Source of the DNA: Roseateles_E cavernae
GTDB taxonomy: Bacteria > Pseudomonadota > Gammaproteobacteria > Burkholderiales > Burkholderiaceae_C
DNA: 64,000 nucleotides
Direction: 5' to 3'
NCBI RefSeq assembly: GCF_040187885.1
Contig: NZ_JBDPLH010000004.1
Span: forward strand, 266,118-330,117
This document shows positions 8,383-17,734 of this stretch, piece after piece. The stretch's first letter is position 1; every line of letters starts with the position of its first letter. Made by a program: the position numbers and the translations under genes. Under the pieces are notes generated by a model. It saw only the letters and a program-made list of their open reading frames with translations, ran no database searches and had not been told where the DNA came from.

Positions 8383-9720
8383 ATGATCGATCACGAGGCA
8401 AGCGCCGCCGACGACACCGTCGAGCTGCGCTTCGAAGACTATTTCCGCGAGGGATCCGCGCCGACCGAGGCGCTGCTGTGGTGGCAGCTGGAGCGTAACG
8501 AGGGCCTGCTGGCCGCGCTGCGGGCGCTGTGCCATGGGCCGGCGGCCCTGGTGCGCCTGCGGGTCTGGGTGTTCATGGAGCTGATGGCGCTGCCGGAGTC
8601 GCGCGTGGCGCGCGACACGCTGAACCGCCATTTCCATTCGCTGCGCGAGGAGGCGCTGGAGCTGGTGCTCAAGCGCCTGCGCGAGGCCGAGCTGCTGGCC
8701 TGGGATGGCTCGAACCAGCAGTACAGCGTGACGCCGCTGGCGCAGCGCCTGCTGGGCCTGCTGTCGCCGCTGACGCAGGCGGCCGAGCAGGACGCCGACC
8801 TGGCGGCCCTGCTGGCGAACGTGGCCGGTGCCCACCAGATGGGCACCCTGGACCCGGCCCAGCTGCACCATCTGCAGGCCCAGCTCTCGCGGCTTTACGA
8901 CGAGTTCGCCGATGCGATCGCCAGCGGCTCGGAATTCCACCTGCGGCGCGCGCGCCAGCGCTTCGAGCGGGCGCTGAAGCTGGTCGAGCGGGCCAGCGAG
9001 GCGCTGAAGGCCATCATCGAGCAGGCCGAGGCCGACGGCAACGCGCGGCTGGAGAGGCTGGCGCGCGAGCTGGGCCTGGCCCAGGCGCGGCTGCTGGCGA
9101 TGGCCAGCCAGTTCAACCGCGCGCTGCAGCAGGCCGACCGCCAGCGCGTGACCCTGGGCTCCACCGGCATCACGACCACCGATGTGCGGCGCTGGCTGCA
9201 GAACGTGCCCTTCCTCGAAAACCTGTCGCTGGGCGCGCTCTCGCGGCCGGTGCACCCGGTGCTGGTGTCCCAGCACGAGCTGCTGGACCTGGCCGAGGCC
9301 GAGTTCGAGCGCGACCGGCCCAAGCCCAAGGAGCTGGAGCCACTGCCGCCGGGCCAGGCCGCGCCGCCGGGCCAGCTGGCCGTGCTGAGCCTGCCGCCCG
9401 AGATGGGCGAGCTGCAGGCCTTGCTGACGCGCTGGCTGGCCGCCGGCGAGCCCGGCCAGGCGCTGGAGCAAGACGTGGCCCCGGCCGTGCTGGGCGGCAG
9501 CTATGCGCGCAGCGCCTACCGTGCCCAGCTGCTGCCGCTGCTGGGCGACCCGCAGGCCCAGCACCTCAGCGGTGCCACCGGCGATATGGCGCGCCAGCCC
9601 TGGCGCGTGCGCTGGTCGGCCGAGCAGGGCGAGACCAGCGATGAGTTCGTCAAGTGGATGAGCCGTGGCGTGCTCTACAACCCGGCCCCCGATTCCCCGA
9701 AAGAAGCCTCTTCCTCATGA
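8383..9720 (+). CDS. mksF: MksF/JetA-like kleisin subunit of a condensin
   Basis: The 445-residue product opens a tight three-gene operon ending in an SMC-like ATPase. Length, position and composition match the MksF (JetA) kleisin: an N-terminal helical and winged-helix region (about 1-120, with RDTLNRHFHSLREEALELVLKRL), long amphipathic helices in the middle (170-260) and a C-terminal acidic/winged part. Kleisins bridge the heads of the SMC dimer and recruit the KITE subunits. The assignment rests mostly on operon context and length, because kleisins diverge quickly. Its stop overlaps the next start (ATGA at 9717-9720), which implies coupled translation. Confidence 0.75.
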   Translation: MIDHEASAADDTVELRFEDYFREGSAPTEALLWWQLERNEGLLAALRALCHGPAALVRLRVWVFMELMALPESRVARDTLNRHFHSLREEALELVLKRLREAELLAWDGSNQQYSVTPLAQRLLGLLSPLTQAAEQDADLAALLANVAGAHQMGTLDPAQLHHLQAQLSRLYDEFADAIASGSEFHLRRARQRFERALKLVERASEALKAIIEQAEADGNARLERLARELGLAQARLLAMASQFNRALQQADRQRVTLGSTGITTTDVRRWLQNVPFLENLSLGALSRPVHPVLVSQHELLDLAEAEFERDRPKPKELEPLPPGQAAPPGQLAVLSLPPEMGELQALLTRWLAAGEPGQALEQDVAPAVLGGSYARSAYRAQLLPLLGDPQAQHLSGATGDMARQPWRVRWSAEQGETSDEFVKWMSRGVLYNPAPDSPKEASSS

Positions 9721-10424
9721 GCCAAGCCCTGGATGATGCCGCCCACCTGGCGGCGCAATTGATCGCGCGCCGCTGGCTGCCCCGCAACCATGCGCTGGTG
9801 CGCCGTGCGCTGATCGACACCGAGCTGTGGGCCGCCCTGGGCGACCGGCTGGCCCAGGTCGGGCTGAAGGTGATCGACAACCTCTATGCCGACCATATCA
9901 GCGTCGCGATGCTGCGCCCGGCCGAGGTCTCGGTGTTCGGCGAGACCGGCCTGGCGGCCAATAACAATCTGGACCTGCCGCGCGACGGCGTCGCGCTGCT
10001 GATCGTGCTGTGGTCGCTGATCGTGCTGCCCAAGCGCCAGCGCCAGGTGGCGCGGGCCGAGGCCAAGGAGGAGGGGCAGGGCGAGTTCTTCGCCACCGAC
10101 AAGCCGCTGCCGCTGGCCGCCAGCGTCTCGCCCACCGTGTCCTACCGCAGCCTGCTGGCCGATTTCGGCAACCAGCTGGGCAAGAAGATGCGGCTGGACT
10201 CGAATCTGAAGCTGCTGGAGCGCAACGGCTTCATCATCCGCCGCGGCGAGGACATCGCCGAGGGCCCGCTGCTGGACCTGCTCTTGGACTACGACACGCT
10301 GGCGCCGCGCATCCTCGACGGCGCGCTGGCCGATGTGCTGGCCCGCTCGACCGACCCGGCCGCCGCGCCCCTGGTCGCCCGGCTGCAGGCCGGCGAACAA
10401 GCCGAACTCGATAGCGAGACCTGA
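9717..10424 (+). CDS. mksE: MksE/JetB-like KITE subunit of a condensin
   Basis: The 235-residue protein lies between the kleisin and ATPase genes and has the expected size of MksE (JetB). Recognisable elements are the winged-helix-type stretches around LARRWLPRNHALVRRALID and the C-terminal LKLLERNGFIIRRGEDIAEGPLLDLLLDYD. KITE proteins dimerise and bind the kleisin to complete the loop-extruding complex. The start at 9717 is fixed by the 4-base overlap with mksF; the frame is open upstream only because it runs inside that gene. The gap to mksB is 8 bases. Confidence 0.75.
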   Translation: MSQALDDAAHLAAQLIARRWLPRNHALVRRALIDTELWAALGDRLAQVGLKVIDNLYADHISVAMLRPAEVSVFGETGLAANNNLDLPRDGVALLIVLWSLIVLPKRQRQVARAEAKEEGQGEFFATDKPLPLAASVSPTVSYRSLLADFGNQLGKKMRLDSNLKLLERNGFIIRRGEDIAEGPLLDLLLDYDTLAPRILDGALADVLARSTDPAAAPLVARLQAGEQAELDSET

Positions 10425-10432
10425 CCCTATCT

Positions 10433-13252
10433 ATGTTTCATCTGCAATCTCTGGAACTGCTGCACTGGGACTACTGCCAGCGCGTCTCGATGCCGCTGGA
10501 CGGCGCCATCATCACGATCGCCGGCCCCAACGGCTCGGGCAAGACCACGCTGCTCGACGCGATGCGCACCCTGCTGGGCCTGGAGTGCTCCGGCGGCCGC
10601 ACCTATAAGACCTATGCGCGCCACGCCAATGCCGAGACGGCCTGGCTGCGCGCGCTGGTGGACAACCGCGCGCGCGGCCGCCAGAACAGCTCGCGCCCCT
10701 TCGCCAGCTCGCTGCTGTACTCCGACCAGGTGACGCTGGCCTGCCGCATCGAGCGTCACGGCGGCGACTGGCAGCGCCGCTATGTGATGCTGGACGGCGT
10801 GCACGAGATCGAGGCGCTGGCCGAGAAGGCCGAGAAGGACTGGCTGGGCATCGAGGCCTGGAAGCGCCGCCTGGAGGCCGCCGGCCTGACCCGAGCGATC
10901 GGCCGCGTGCTGGCGCTGGAGCAGGGCCAGACCGACCGGCTGTGCGAGCTCTCGCCCAAGGAGCTGCTGCGCCTGGTGTTCGAGGTCTTCGGCGACCAGG
11001 AGGTGCTGGACCGCTATGACCAGGCGCGCAGCCACCAGCAAAGCCTGCTCAAGGAAGTCGAGCAGGCCGCGCACGAGCTCTCGCACACCCAGGCCCAGCT
11101 CTCGGACCTGGCCAACCGCGTCAACAGCTACCAGCAGTACCAGCTGCGGCTCAAGGAGCGCGAGCGCCTGGCCACCGAGGTGGTGCCGGTGCTGCAATGG
11201 GCCGAGTCGCGCGCCCGAACTGCGCAGAATCTGCGCGAGCTGCACCGCCAGCGCCTGTTCGCCGCCAGCGACAAGCGCCAGATGTCGGCCAAGCGCGCCG
11301 AGCTGCATGCGCTGCACCTGGGCCATGAGGCCGCCAAGCAGAAGCTGGTGGACCTGGAGGCCGAGCGCAAGCTCGCGCGCAGCGCCTTCGATGCGGCCCG
11401 CGAGGCCGAGCGCCCGGTCGAGCTGCTGGCCAAGCGCGAGGAGGAGCTGAAGGCGCTGGCCGCGGTGGAGTCCGACGGCCAGGAGCTGACCCAGCGCCTG
11501 GAGGAACTGAGCAGCCGCCAGCACACGCTGCGCGAGAGCTTCACGCGCCAGAACGACCAGAGCCGCAAGGCCCAGGCGGCGATGGAGGCCTTGAGCGGCC
11601 AGCGCCTGCCGCCGCCGCCGCCCGAGGTGACGCGCTTCCGGCGCGCGCTCGACGAGGCCGGCATCGCCCACCATGTGCTGGCCGACTGCATCGACATCGC
11701 CGACGAAGCCTGGCGCGCGGCCGCCGAGGGCCTGCTGCGGCCCTCGCGCTGGGTGGTGGTGCTGGCCCACAGCGGCGACGAGGGCCGCGCCTTCGGCCTG
11801 GCGGCCAAGGAGCGCTACCGCCACTACGTCGTCGCCGACGGCGAGAACGCGCCGGCCCAGGCGCCCAAGGACTCGCTGCTGGCGGCGCTGAAGATCAATG
11901 CCAAGCTGCCCGGCTGGCTTGCGAGACAGCTGGCGACGATACGCTGCGTCAAGGACACCGAGACCGGCAGCAAGGCCGGCGGCGAGTGGATCACGCCCGA
12001 GGCCTATTACCGCGACGGCCGCGGCGGCCGCAGCCTCTGGGTGGAGGCGCGCGACTACCAGTTCGGCACCTCGGCGCTGGATTCGCGCCGCGCCTCGCTG
12101 GAGCGCGAGCTGAGCCGCTACGACAGCGAGCTGAGCCGCATCGCCAAGGAGCAGGCCGAGGTCGAGCGCCAGCTCAAGGACGTGCAGCGTGCCGCGCAAG
12201 GCCACAAGGCCGCGCGCGAGCTGGCCGAGCGGGCGGCCGAGTTTGCCGAAGGCCGGGCCCGCCTGGCCGGCCTGCGCCAGGCCCGCATCGAGGCCGCCAC
12301 CCGCATGGCCGCGCTCGACGCCGAGCATGACCGCGCGCTGACCGCGGCGACCCGCAGCGAGCGTGACTACGAGGCCGCCCAGGGCGGACTGAAGGCCAGC
12401 GAGGAGAACGTGCTGCGCGTGCTGCGCGAGCATGAGTCGCGCCGGCAAGACCTGGCCCTGGCGGCCAAGGCCTCGCGCGAGGCGCGCGAGGCCTTCCCGG
12501 CCAGCTGGACGCAGCCGGCCAAGGTGCAGGCGCTGCGCGACGAGTTCGAGAACGCCAAGCAGGCCGAGATCGCGGCCCGCCATGTGCAGCAGGAGCTGGA
12601 CACGGGGGTGTGGGAGACCGATCCGGCCGTGCAGGAGCGCCATGCCCGCATGAATGTCTCGGTGCTGGAGCAGAGCAGCCAGCTGGAGGACCGGCGCGCC
12701 AGCAACGAGATGGCGCGCATCGCCGCCTTCAATGCCCGCGAGCGCTATATCGACGTGCTGCGCGCGACCGTGCGGCGCTACAAGAAGAATGTGCAGGAGC
12801 TCGGCGAGCTAGCCGGCGTGATGGCCCAGGCCGAGCTGCCGCATCTGGACAACGACGATATGGTGCTGGCCCAGGCCGGCCTGCATGTGCGCTTCAACTT
12901 CGACGGCAAGGGCGAGGTGGGCCTGAACGACGGCGAGGCCTCGGGCGGCCAGCAGGTGCTGAAGAGCCTGATCCTGCTGGTGGGCCTGATGAAGGACGAC
13001 GAGACCCCCGGCGGCTTTGTCTTCATCGACGAGCCCTTCGCCCATCTGGACGTGCGCAATATCCAGCTGGTCGGCCATTTCCTGCGCAGCACGCGCGCGC
13101 AGTACCTGCTGACCACGCCGATCACGCACAACGTCGAGGTCTTCGAGCCCAGCGAGATCACCCTGGTGACCAGCAAGAAGCCGCGCGGCGAACGCTGGGC
13201 CCCGCCGATCGCGGTGATCACGCGGCGGCCCGAGAAGTCAATCTACGACTGA
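10433..13252 (+). CDS. mksB: MksB/JetC-like SMC ATPase of a condensin
   Basis: This 939-residue protein has a Walker A at 31-39 (GPNGSGKTT), long coiled-coil regions (about 200-385 and 556-760), a hinge-like globular domain between them (about 392-556, with WRAAAEGLLRPSRWVVVL), an ABC signature around Ser837 (GEASGGQQ) and a Walker B at Asp866-Glu867 (FIDEPFAHLD). This is the head-coil-hinge plan of MksB/JetC, whose coils are shorter than those of MukB or SMC. The complex should bind and extrude DNA loops, either for chromosome organisation or against plasmids. No JetD/MksG nuclease gene follows; the next gene belongs to the riboswitch-controlled operon. Confidence 0.9.
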   Translation: MFHLQSLELLHWDYCQRVSMPLDGAIITIAGPNGSGKTTLLDAMRTLLGLECSGGRTYKTYARHANAETAWLRALVDNRARGRQNSSRPFASSLLYSDQVTLACRIERHGGDWQRRYVMLDGVHEIEALAEKAEKDWLGIEAWKRRLEAAGLTRAIGRVLALEQGQTDRLCELSPKELLRLVFEVFGDQEVLDRYDQARSHQQSLLKEVEQAAHELSHTQAQLSDLANRVNSYQQYQLRLKERERLATEVVPVLQWAESRARTAQNLRELHRQRLFAASDKRQMSAKRAELHALHLGHEAAKQKLVDLEAERKLARSAFDAAREAERPVELLAKREEELKALAAVESDGQELTQRLEELSSRQHTLRESFTRQNDQSRKAQAAMEALSGQRLPPPPPEVTRFRRALDEAGIAHHVLADCIDIADEAWRAAAEGLLRPSRWVVVLAHSGDEGRAFGLAAKERYRHYVVADGENAPAQAPKDSLLAALKINAKLPGWLARQLATIRCVKDTETGSKAGGEWITPEAYYRDGRGGRSLWVEARDYQFGTSALDSRRASLERELSRYDSELSRIAKEQAEVERQLKDVQRAAQGHKAARELAERAAEFAEGRARLAGLRQARIEAATRMAALDAEHDRALTAATRSERDYEAAQGGLKASEENVLRVLREHESRRQDLALAAKASREAREAFPASWTQPAKVQALRDEFENAKQAEIAARHVQQELDTGVWETDPAVQERHARMNVSVLEQSSQLEDRRASNEMARIAAFNARERYIDVLRATVRRYKKNVQELGELAGVMAQAELPHLDNDDMVLAQAGLHVRFNFDGKGEVGLNDGEASGGQQVLKSLILLVGLMKDDETPGGFVFIDEPFAHLDVRNIQLVGHFLRSTRAQYLLTTPITHNVEVFEPSEITLVTSKKPRGERWAPPIAVITRRPEKSIYD

Positions 13253-13318
13253 AGGGCCGGGGCCAGGTCTTGCCCGATCAACATCGGGGGACACCGGCCT
13301 CGCATAGAATGCGCGCCG

Positions 13319-13545
13319 TTGGTGCTCGCGGGGTCAGTCATTGATGCCGCAGTTAAACGGGAATCAGGAGGGAGCAGGGCCACGCGGCCCCATCCTTGCC
13401 TGAGCTGCCCCCGCAACGGTCAAACGGACCCAGGTTTCGACAGAAGAAACCTGCAGCTCATATCCGCAGCCCACTGGATGCCCCGGCGTCTGGGAAGGGC
13501 ATATGAGCCGCGCCGTCAGCCCGGATACCGGCCAACAAGGCGATG
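13319..13545 (+). promoter_or_regulatory. Cobalamin (AdoCbl) riboswitch
   Basis: The leader contains the conserved cobalamin-riboswitch blocks in order: TTAAACGGGAATCAGG near 13351, the core GCTGCCCCCGCAACGGT near 13405, a peripheral hairpin around CAGGTTTCGACAGAAGAAACCTG (cited in part; 13431-13453), CCACTGG, GGGAAGGG, and the B12 box AGCCCGGATACCGGCC at 13518-13533. It lies about 155 bases upstream of the TonB receptor gene in the same orientation. Binding of cobalamin would normally shut off translation or transcription of the operon. The outer boundaries are approximate. Confidence 0.92.
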
Positions 13546-13700
13546 CGCCGTCAGCCCTCGGGCCGGCGGCAGCGTCATGAGGTGCGCGGCCACGGGGAGG
13601 TGGTGCGCACGAGGGATGGTCCATCCGTTCTGCCTGGCTCCGTCCGCGTCCTGTCGCGGCCGGCTGGCGTGGCCGTCCCCTTGCTTGGCTGCTGATCACG
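13546..13700 (+). other. Leader between riboswitch and TonB receptor
   Basis: This is a long GC-rich leader with several potential stems, which could include the expression platform. There is no strong Shine-Dalgarno sequence directly before the ATG at 13701, consistent with translational control, but I could not define the alternative pairings. No ORF of note. Confidence 0.4.
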
Positions 13701-15860
13701 ATGAAGAAGTCCCCTGTGCGGCCCTGCGCCGTCCTGGCCCCCTGCGCGGGCGCCGTCCTGACCCTGCTGGGCACGCTGGCGGCCGCCGCCGAAGTCGACC
13801 CGCCCAGCACTGCGCCGACCACCGAGCTCAGGCCGGTGCTGGTGCAGGGGGTCTCGCACAAGGCCGGCGGCTTGAAGGCCCCGCAGCTGACGGCCTCGCG
13901 CCTGGCGCTGAGCGCGCTGGATACGCCGGCCAGCATCGAGAGCATCGATGTGTCCCTGCAGCAGGCCCGCGGCGACACCCGCGTGGCCGACACGGTGGGC
14001 CGCGCCACCGGCATCGCGGTGCAGGCCTCGGCCACCTCGGGCAGCACGTATTCCAGCCGCGGCTTCACCGGCAACGAGTCGGTGGCCAGCGCCGAGGACG
14101 GCCTGCGCATGGCCACGGCCTCGGGCACCCAGTCCACGCCGACCGACAGCTGGGGCTACGAGCGCATCGAGATCCTGCGCGGCCCGGCCTCGGTGCTGTA
14201 TGGCGACGGCAGCATCGGCGGCCTGGTCAACCTGGTACGCAAGGCCCCGGGCCGCGAGGCGGGCGCGGAGCTGACGGCAGGCCTGGGCACGGCCGGCGAC
14301 TACCGCCTGGGCCTGGGCCTGAACCAGCCCCTGAGCGCCGGCACCGCGCTGCGCGTGGACGCGCTGGCCACTGGCGGCGACGGCCATGTGCAGCGCGGCG
14401 ATCACCGCCATCACAAGCTGATGAGCACGCTGCGCTGGCAGGCCACGCCCGATCTGCGCCTGGACCTGAGTCTGGATGCGCATCGCGAGCGGCCCACCAA
14501 TCATTTCGGCACGCCGCTCAAGGCCGACGGCAGCCTGTGGGCCGAGCTGCGGCGGGAGAACTACAACGTCAGCGATGCGCTCTGGCAGGTCGATCAGGAC
14601 CGTGCCCGCGCGCGCCTGGACTGGCGCATCAGCGACAGCCTGAGCGCCCGCGCCGTGGCCTACCGCTTCCAGGCCGATCGCCAGTGGCGCAATCTGGAGG
14701 AATACAGCCTGGCCCAGGACGGCCAGCAGATCGAGCGCATGGGCTATCTGGGCATCCAGCACCGGCTGCGCCAATCGGGGCTGCGGGCCGACCTGCTGGC
14801 CCGCCTGGGCGCTGTGCAGGCCCTGGTGGGGGTCGAGCATATGGCGCTGGACTTCGTGCATGCCAACGACCGCTACGAGTACAGCAGCGTCAGCCGCGTG
14901 CCTTTGCAGGGTTTCGATCCCGGCCTCTACAAGGCCAGGGATGCGCTGCTGCCGCGCAGCCGCTCGGAGGTCGATCAGCAGGCCTTGTTCGCCGAGGCCA
15001 GCTGGCAGGCCGCGCCGCGCTGGCTGCTGAGCCTGGGGCTGCGCCGTGATCGCACCCGGGTGGATCGCGAGAATTTCAATCCAGCGCCCGGCACGGCGCT
15101 GCCGGCGCCCTGGGCGGCCCGCTTCAGCCCCAGCACCTGGCGGCTGGGCACGGTGTTCCAGCTCGATGCGACGCAAAGCCTTTATGCCCAGGCCAGCACC
15201 GGCACCGATCCGGTCGGCAATGTGGTGTCGATCTCCAGCGCCAACAAGGACCTGCGCCTGACCGAGGGCCGGCAGCTCGAGCTGGGCTACAAGCGGGCCG
15301 GCGCCGGTCTGGAGTGGACGGCGGCGCTGTTCGAGATCGTCAAGGACCACATCATCACCTCGCCCCGGCCGAACCGCCCGGACGACAGCGTGCAGGGCGG
15401 CAGCCAGCGCTCGCGCGGCCTGGAGCTCGGCGCGGTCTGGACCCCGGCGCCGGGCTGGCGTGTCGATGCCAACACCGCCCTGGTGCAGGCCCGCTACGAG
15501 CATCTGTTCGTCGTCAACGCGGCCAAGGAAACGGTCTCGCTGGCCGGCCATCGCCCGCCCAATGTGCCCGAGCGCCTGGCCAATCTGTGGCTCAGCCACA
15601 GCGCCGGCGCCTACGAGATCGGCGCCGGGCTGCGCCATGTCGGCCAGCGTTTCACGAACCGCGAGAACGCGATGAGCCTGGCCGCCTACACGGTGCTCGA
15701 TGCCAGCCTGGGCTGGCGCTTCAGCGAGGCCGCCAGCTTGCGCCTGCAGCTGCGCAATCTGGGCGACAAGCTCTACGCCAGCAGCATGGGCAGCGGCCGC
15801 GCCGCCATGCTGGGCGCGCCGCGCAGCGCCGCCCTGGTGCTGGACTGGCGGCTGCGCTGA
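13701..15860 (+). CDS. TonB-dependent outer-membrane receptor under cobalamin control
   Basis: The 719-residue protein has a signal peptide ending near AAAAE. It is followed by a TonB-box-like segment (LRPVLVQG), a plug domain (about 60-200, with SSRGFTGNES and YERIEILRGPASVLYGDGSIGG) and a 22-strand barrel ending in the aromatic-rich ALVLDWRLR. By sequence it resembles FhuA/FhuE-type siderophore receptors more than classical BtuB. The cobalamin riboswitch in front implies a role in uptake of cobalamin, a corrinoid precursor or cobalt. The PepSY protein gene follows after 3 bases. Automated annotation would probably call it a siderophore receptor; regulation argues otherwise. Confidence 0.85.
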   Translation: MKKSPVRPCAVLAPCAGAVLTLLGTLAAAAEVDPPSTAPTTELRPVLVQGVSHKAGGLKAPQLTASRLALSALDTPASIESIDVSLQQARGDTRVADTVGRATGIAVQASATSGSTYSSRGFTGNESVASAEDGLRMATASGTQSTPTDSWGYERIEILRGPASVLYGDGSIGGLVNLVRKAPGREAGAELTAGLGTAGDYRLGLGLNQPLSAGTALRVDALATGGDGHVQRGDHRHHKLMSTLRWQATPDLRLDLSLDAHRERPTNHFGTPLKADGSLWAELRRENYNVSDALWQVDQDRARARLDWRISDSLSARAVAYRFQADRQWRNLEEYSLAQDGQQIERMGYLGIQHRLRQSGLRADLLARLGAVQALVGVEHMALDFVHANDRYEYSSVSRVPLQGFDPGLYKARDALLPRSRSEVDQQALFAEASWQAAPRWLLSLGLRRDRTRVDRENFNPAPGTALPAPWAARFSPSTWRLGTVFQLDATQSLYAQASTGTDPVGNVVSISSANKDLRLTEGRQLELGYKRAGAGLEWTAALFEIVKDHIITSPRPNRPDDSVQGGSQRSRGLELGAVWTPAPGWRVDANTALVQARYEHLFVVNAAKETVSLAGHRPPNVPERLANLWLSHSAGAYEIGAGLRHVGQRFTNRENAMSLAAYTVLDASLGWRFSEAASLRLQLRNLGDKLYASSMGSGRAAMLGAPRSAALVLDWRLR

Positions 15861-15863
15861 GCG

Positions 15864-17363
15864 ATGAAGCGTTGGCTCCATCTGCTGCATCGCTGGCTGG
15901 GCATCGCGCTGGGCCTGCTGATCCTGCTGTGGCTGCTCTCGGGCCTGGTGATGCTGTTCGTGGCCCGTCCGGCGCTGCAGGAGAGCGAACGCCTGCAGGG
16001 GCTGGCGCCGCTGCCGGCTGCCATGCCACCCACCGCGATCACGGCGGCCCAGGCCTGGGCCGCGCTGGGCATCGCGGACGCACCGGAGGGCCTGCGCCTG
16101 CAGCAGCAGCTGGGCCGGCCGGTCTGGCTGCTGCAGGAGGCGGGCAAGACCTGGCACGCGGTCGACGCCCTGACCGGCCAGCCGCGCGCGCCGCTGGATG
16201 AGGCGCAGGCCAGGGCGCTGGCCATCGAGCAGGGCGGGCGGCTCGGTGGCCGCCGGCTTGCCGTGGCCGAGGTCGAACTGCTGCAGCGCGACCAGTGGAG
16301 CATCTACAGCCGCTTCAACGCACAGCGCCCGCTGTACCGCGTGGCCCTGGCCGACGGCGACGAGGGGCTGGAGCTCTATATCGGCCAGCGCAGCGGCGAG
16401 CTGGTGCTGGACACGCGAGCCTGGGAGCGCGGCTGGAACTGGCTGGGCACGGTGACGCACTGGCTGTACTTCACGCCGCTGCGCGCCAACGGCCCCCTGT
16501 GGCGCGATGTGGTGCTGTGGAGCAGCGGGGCGGCGCTGGCCCTGGTGCTGCTGGGCCTGGTGCTGGGCCTGCAGCGCCTGCGCCTGCGCGGGCGCTATGC
16601 CAGCGGCAGCGTCAGTCCCTACCGCGAGCGCTGGCAGCGCTGGCACCATCTGCTGGGCCTGGGCGCTGGCCTGGTGCTGCTGACCTGGCTGTTCAGCGGC
16701 TGGCTGTCGATGGCGCCCTGGGGCTGGCCCGGCGGCGAGCGCGCGGCGGCCGGCGAGCAGCAGCGCTGGCGCGGAGGTGCGCTGCAGCCAGACTCGCTAT
16801 CGCTTCCCGATGCTCTGCCTGCCGTTCTGCCCGATGGCGTCGGCGAGCTGGCCGCGCTGCGCTTCCAGGGTCAGCATCTGTGGCTGGTTTCGGCCCCCGG
16901 CGGCAGCCGGCTGCTGGACATGCAGGGCCAGGTCTTGCCTCAGGGGCTGGACGAGGCACGGCTGCGCACGGCCGCTGCCGGCCTGCAGCCGGAGGCCCGT
17001 GTCATCGAGGCCCGCTGGCTGCACGGCCCCGATCTGCACTACTACGCGCTGCGCCACCAGACCCGCGCTTTTCCGGTCTACCGTGTGGCTTTCGACGATG
17101 CCGCCGGCAGCGTCTACTATCTGGACCCGCGCACGGCCCGCGTGGCGCTGCGGGTGGACCAGGCCGGGCGCTGGAACCGCTGGCTTTTCAATGCCCTGCA
17201 TCGCTGGGACTTCCCGCCGCTGGCCGCGTCGGTGCTGGGCCGCGATCTGGTGGTCACGGCCCTGAGCCTGCTGGGCGCGGCGCTGTCGCTGAGCGGCTGT
17301 GTGCTGGCCTGGCGGCGCCTGCAAAACAGCCGCGGCCGCCGGAACAAACGGAAACCCTCATGA
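15864..17363 (+). CDS. PepSY-associated inner-membrane protein
   Basis: The 499-residue product has four membrane segments: one at the N-terminus (HRWLGIALGLLILLWLLSGLVMLF), two in the middle around residues 210-280, and one at the C-terminus (VVTALSLLGAALSLSGCVLAW). Two large periplasmic PepSY-like parts lie between. Conserved histidines near the membrane (HLLHRWLG, RWHHLLGLG, ALHRWDFPPL) are the type that bind haem in related PiuB/FoxB-like ferric-siderophore reductases. Because it is sandwiched between the riboswitch-controlled receptor and a ferredoxin, I infer a role in reductive handling of a corrinoid or cobalt ligand. It overlaps the ferredoxin gene by ATGA. Confidence 0.75.
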   Translation: MKRWLHLLHRWLGIALGLLILLWLLSGLVMLFVARPALQESERLQGLAPLPAAMPPTAITAAQAWAALGIADAPEGLRLQQQLGRPVWLLQEAGKTWHAVDALTGQPRAPLDEAQARALAIEQGGRLGGRRLAVAEVELLQRDQWSIYSRFNAQRPLYRVALADGDEGLELYIGQRSGELVLDTRAWERGWNWLGTVTHWLYFTPLRANGPLWRDVVLWSSGAALALVLLGLVLGLQRLRLRGRYASGSVSPYRERWQRWHHLLGLGAGLVLLTWLFSGWLSMAPWGWPGGERAAAGEQQRWRGGALQPDSLSLPDALPAVLPDGVGELAALRFQGQHLWLVSAPGGSRLLDMQGQVLPQGLDEARLRTAAAGLQPEARVIEARWLHGPDLHYYALRHQTRAFPVYRVAFDDAAGSVYYLDPRTARVALRVDQAGRWNRWLFNALHRWDFPPLAASVLGRDLVVTALSLLGAALSLSGCVLAWRRLQNSRGRRNKRKPS

Positions 17364-17734
17364 GCGACGACAACACCACCACCATCATCATCAAGCCCAG
17401 CATCCTGCCTTACCGCCGCCATCTGCTGGTCTGCACCGGTGCGCGCTGTACCCAGGACGGCGAGGCCCAGGCCATCTTCGACAGCCTGGGCGAGAAGTTC
17501 AAGGCGGCCGGCATCCACGAGGGGGCGCTGCGCGTCAAACGCAGCCGGGTCAGCTGCTTTGCGGCCTGCAAGGGCGGGCCGGTGATGTGCGTGCAGCCCG
17601 ATGGCAGCTGGTACTACAACGCGAAGGGCGAGAACCTGGACCGCATCATCAGCGAGCACCTGGTCGGCGGCCGGCCGGTGGCGGATCTGCTGTTTCATCA
17701 GGGGCCGGGCGGGGCGCAGGAGCCTGAGGGCTGA
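17360..17734 (+). CDS. Thioredoxin-like [2Fe-2S] ferredoxin
   Basis: The 124-residue protein has the thioredoxin-like ferredoxin plan. Two cysteines lie in CTGARCTQDG near the N-terminus and two in SCFAACKGGPVMCV (three cysteines in that stretch), which is a suitable set of [2Fe-2S] ligands. It ends with the usual ISEHLVGGRPVADLLF. Related small ferredoxins accompany cobalamin genes in several proteobacteria (CbiW-like). Its start overlaps the PepSY stop by 4 bases, so the two are likely translated together. It would donate electrons on the cytoplasmic side, perhaps for cobalt reduction; that is inference. Confidence 0.75.
   Translation: MSDDNTTTIIIKPSILPYRRHLLVCTGARCTQDGEAQAIFDSLGEKFKAAGIHEGALRVKRSRVSCFAACKGGPVMCVQPDGSWYYNAKGENLDRIISEHLVGGRPVADLLFHQGPGGAQEPEG

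Noticed and set aside
7738..9564. 608-codon minus-strand frame across the condensin operon
   Set aside because: Only its last 140 codons form a real gene with its own ribosome site; the rest is an antisense shadow in GC-rich DNA.
15864..17734. Reading the PepSY-ferredoxin pair as an iron-siderophore reductase unit
   Set aside because: Not excluded by sequence, but the cobalamin riboswitch in front of the operon makes a corrinoid or cobalt role more likely.
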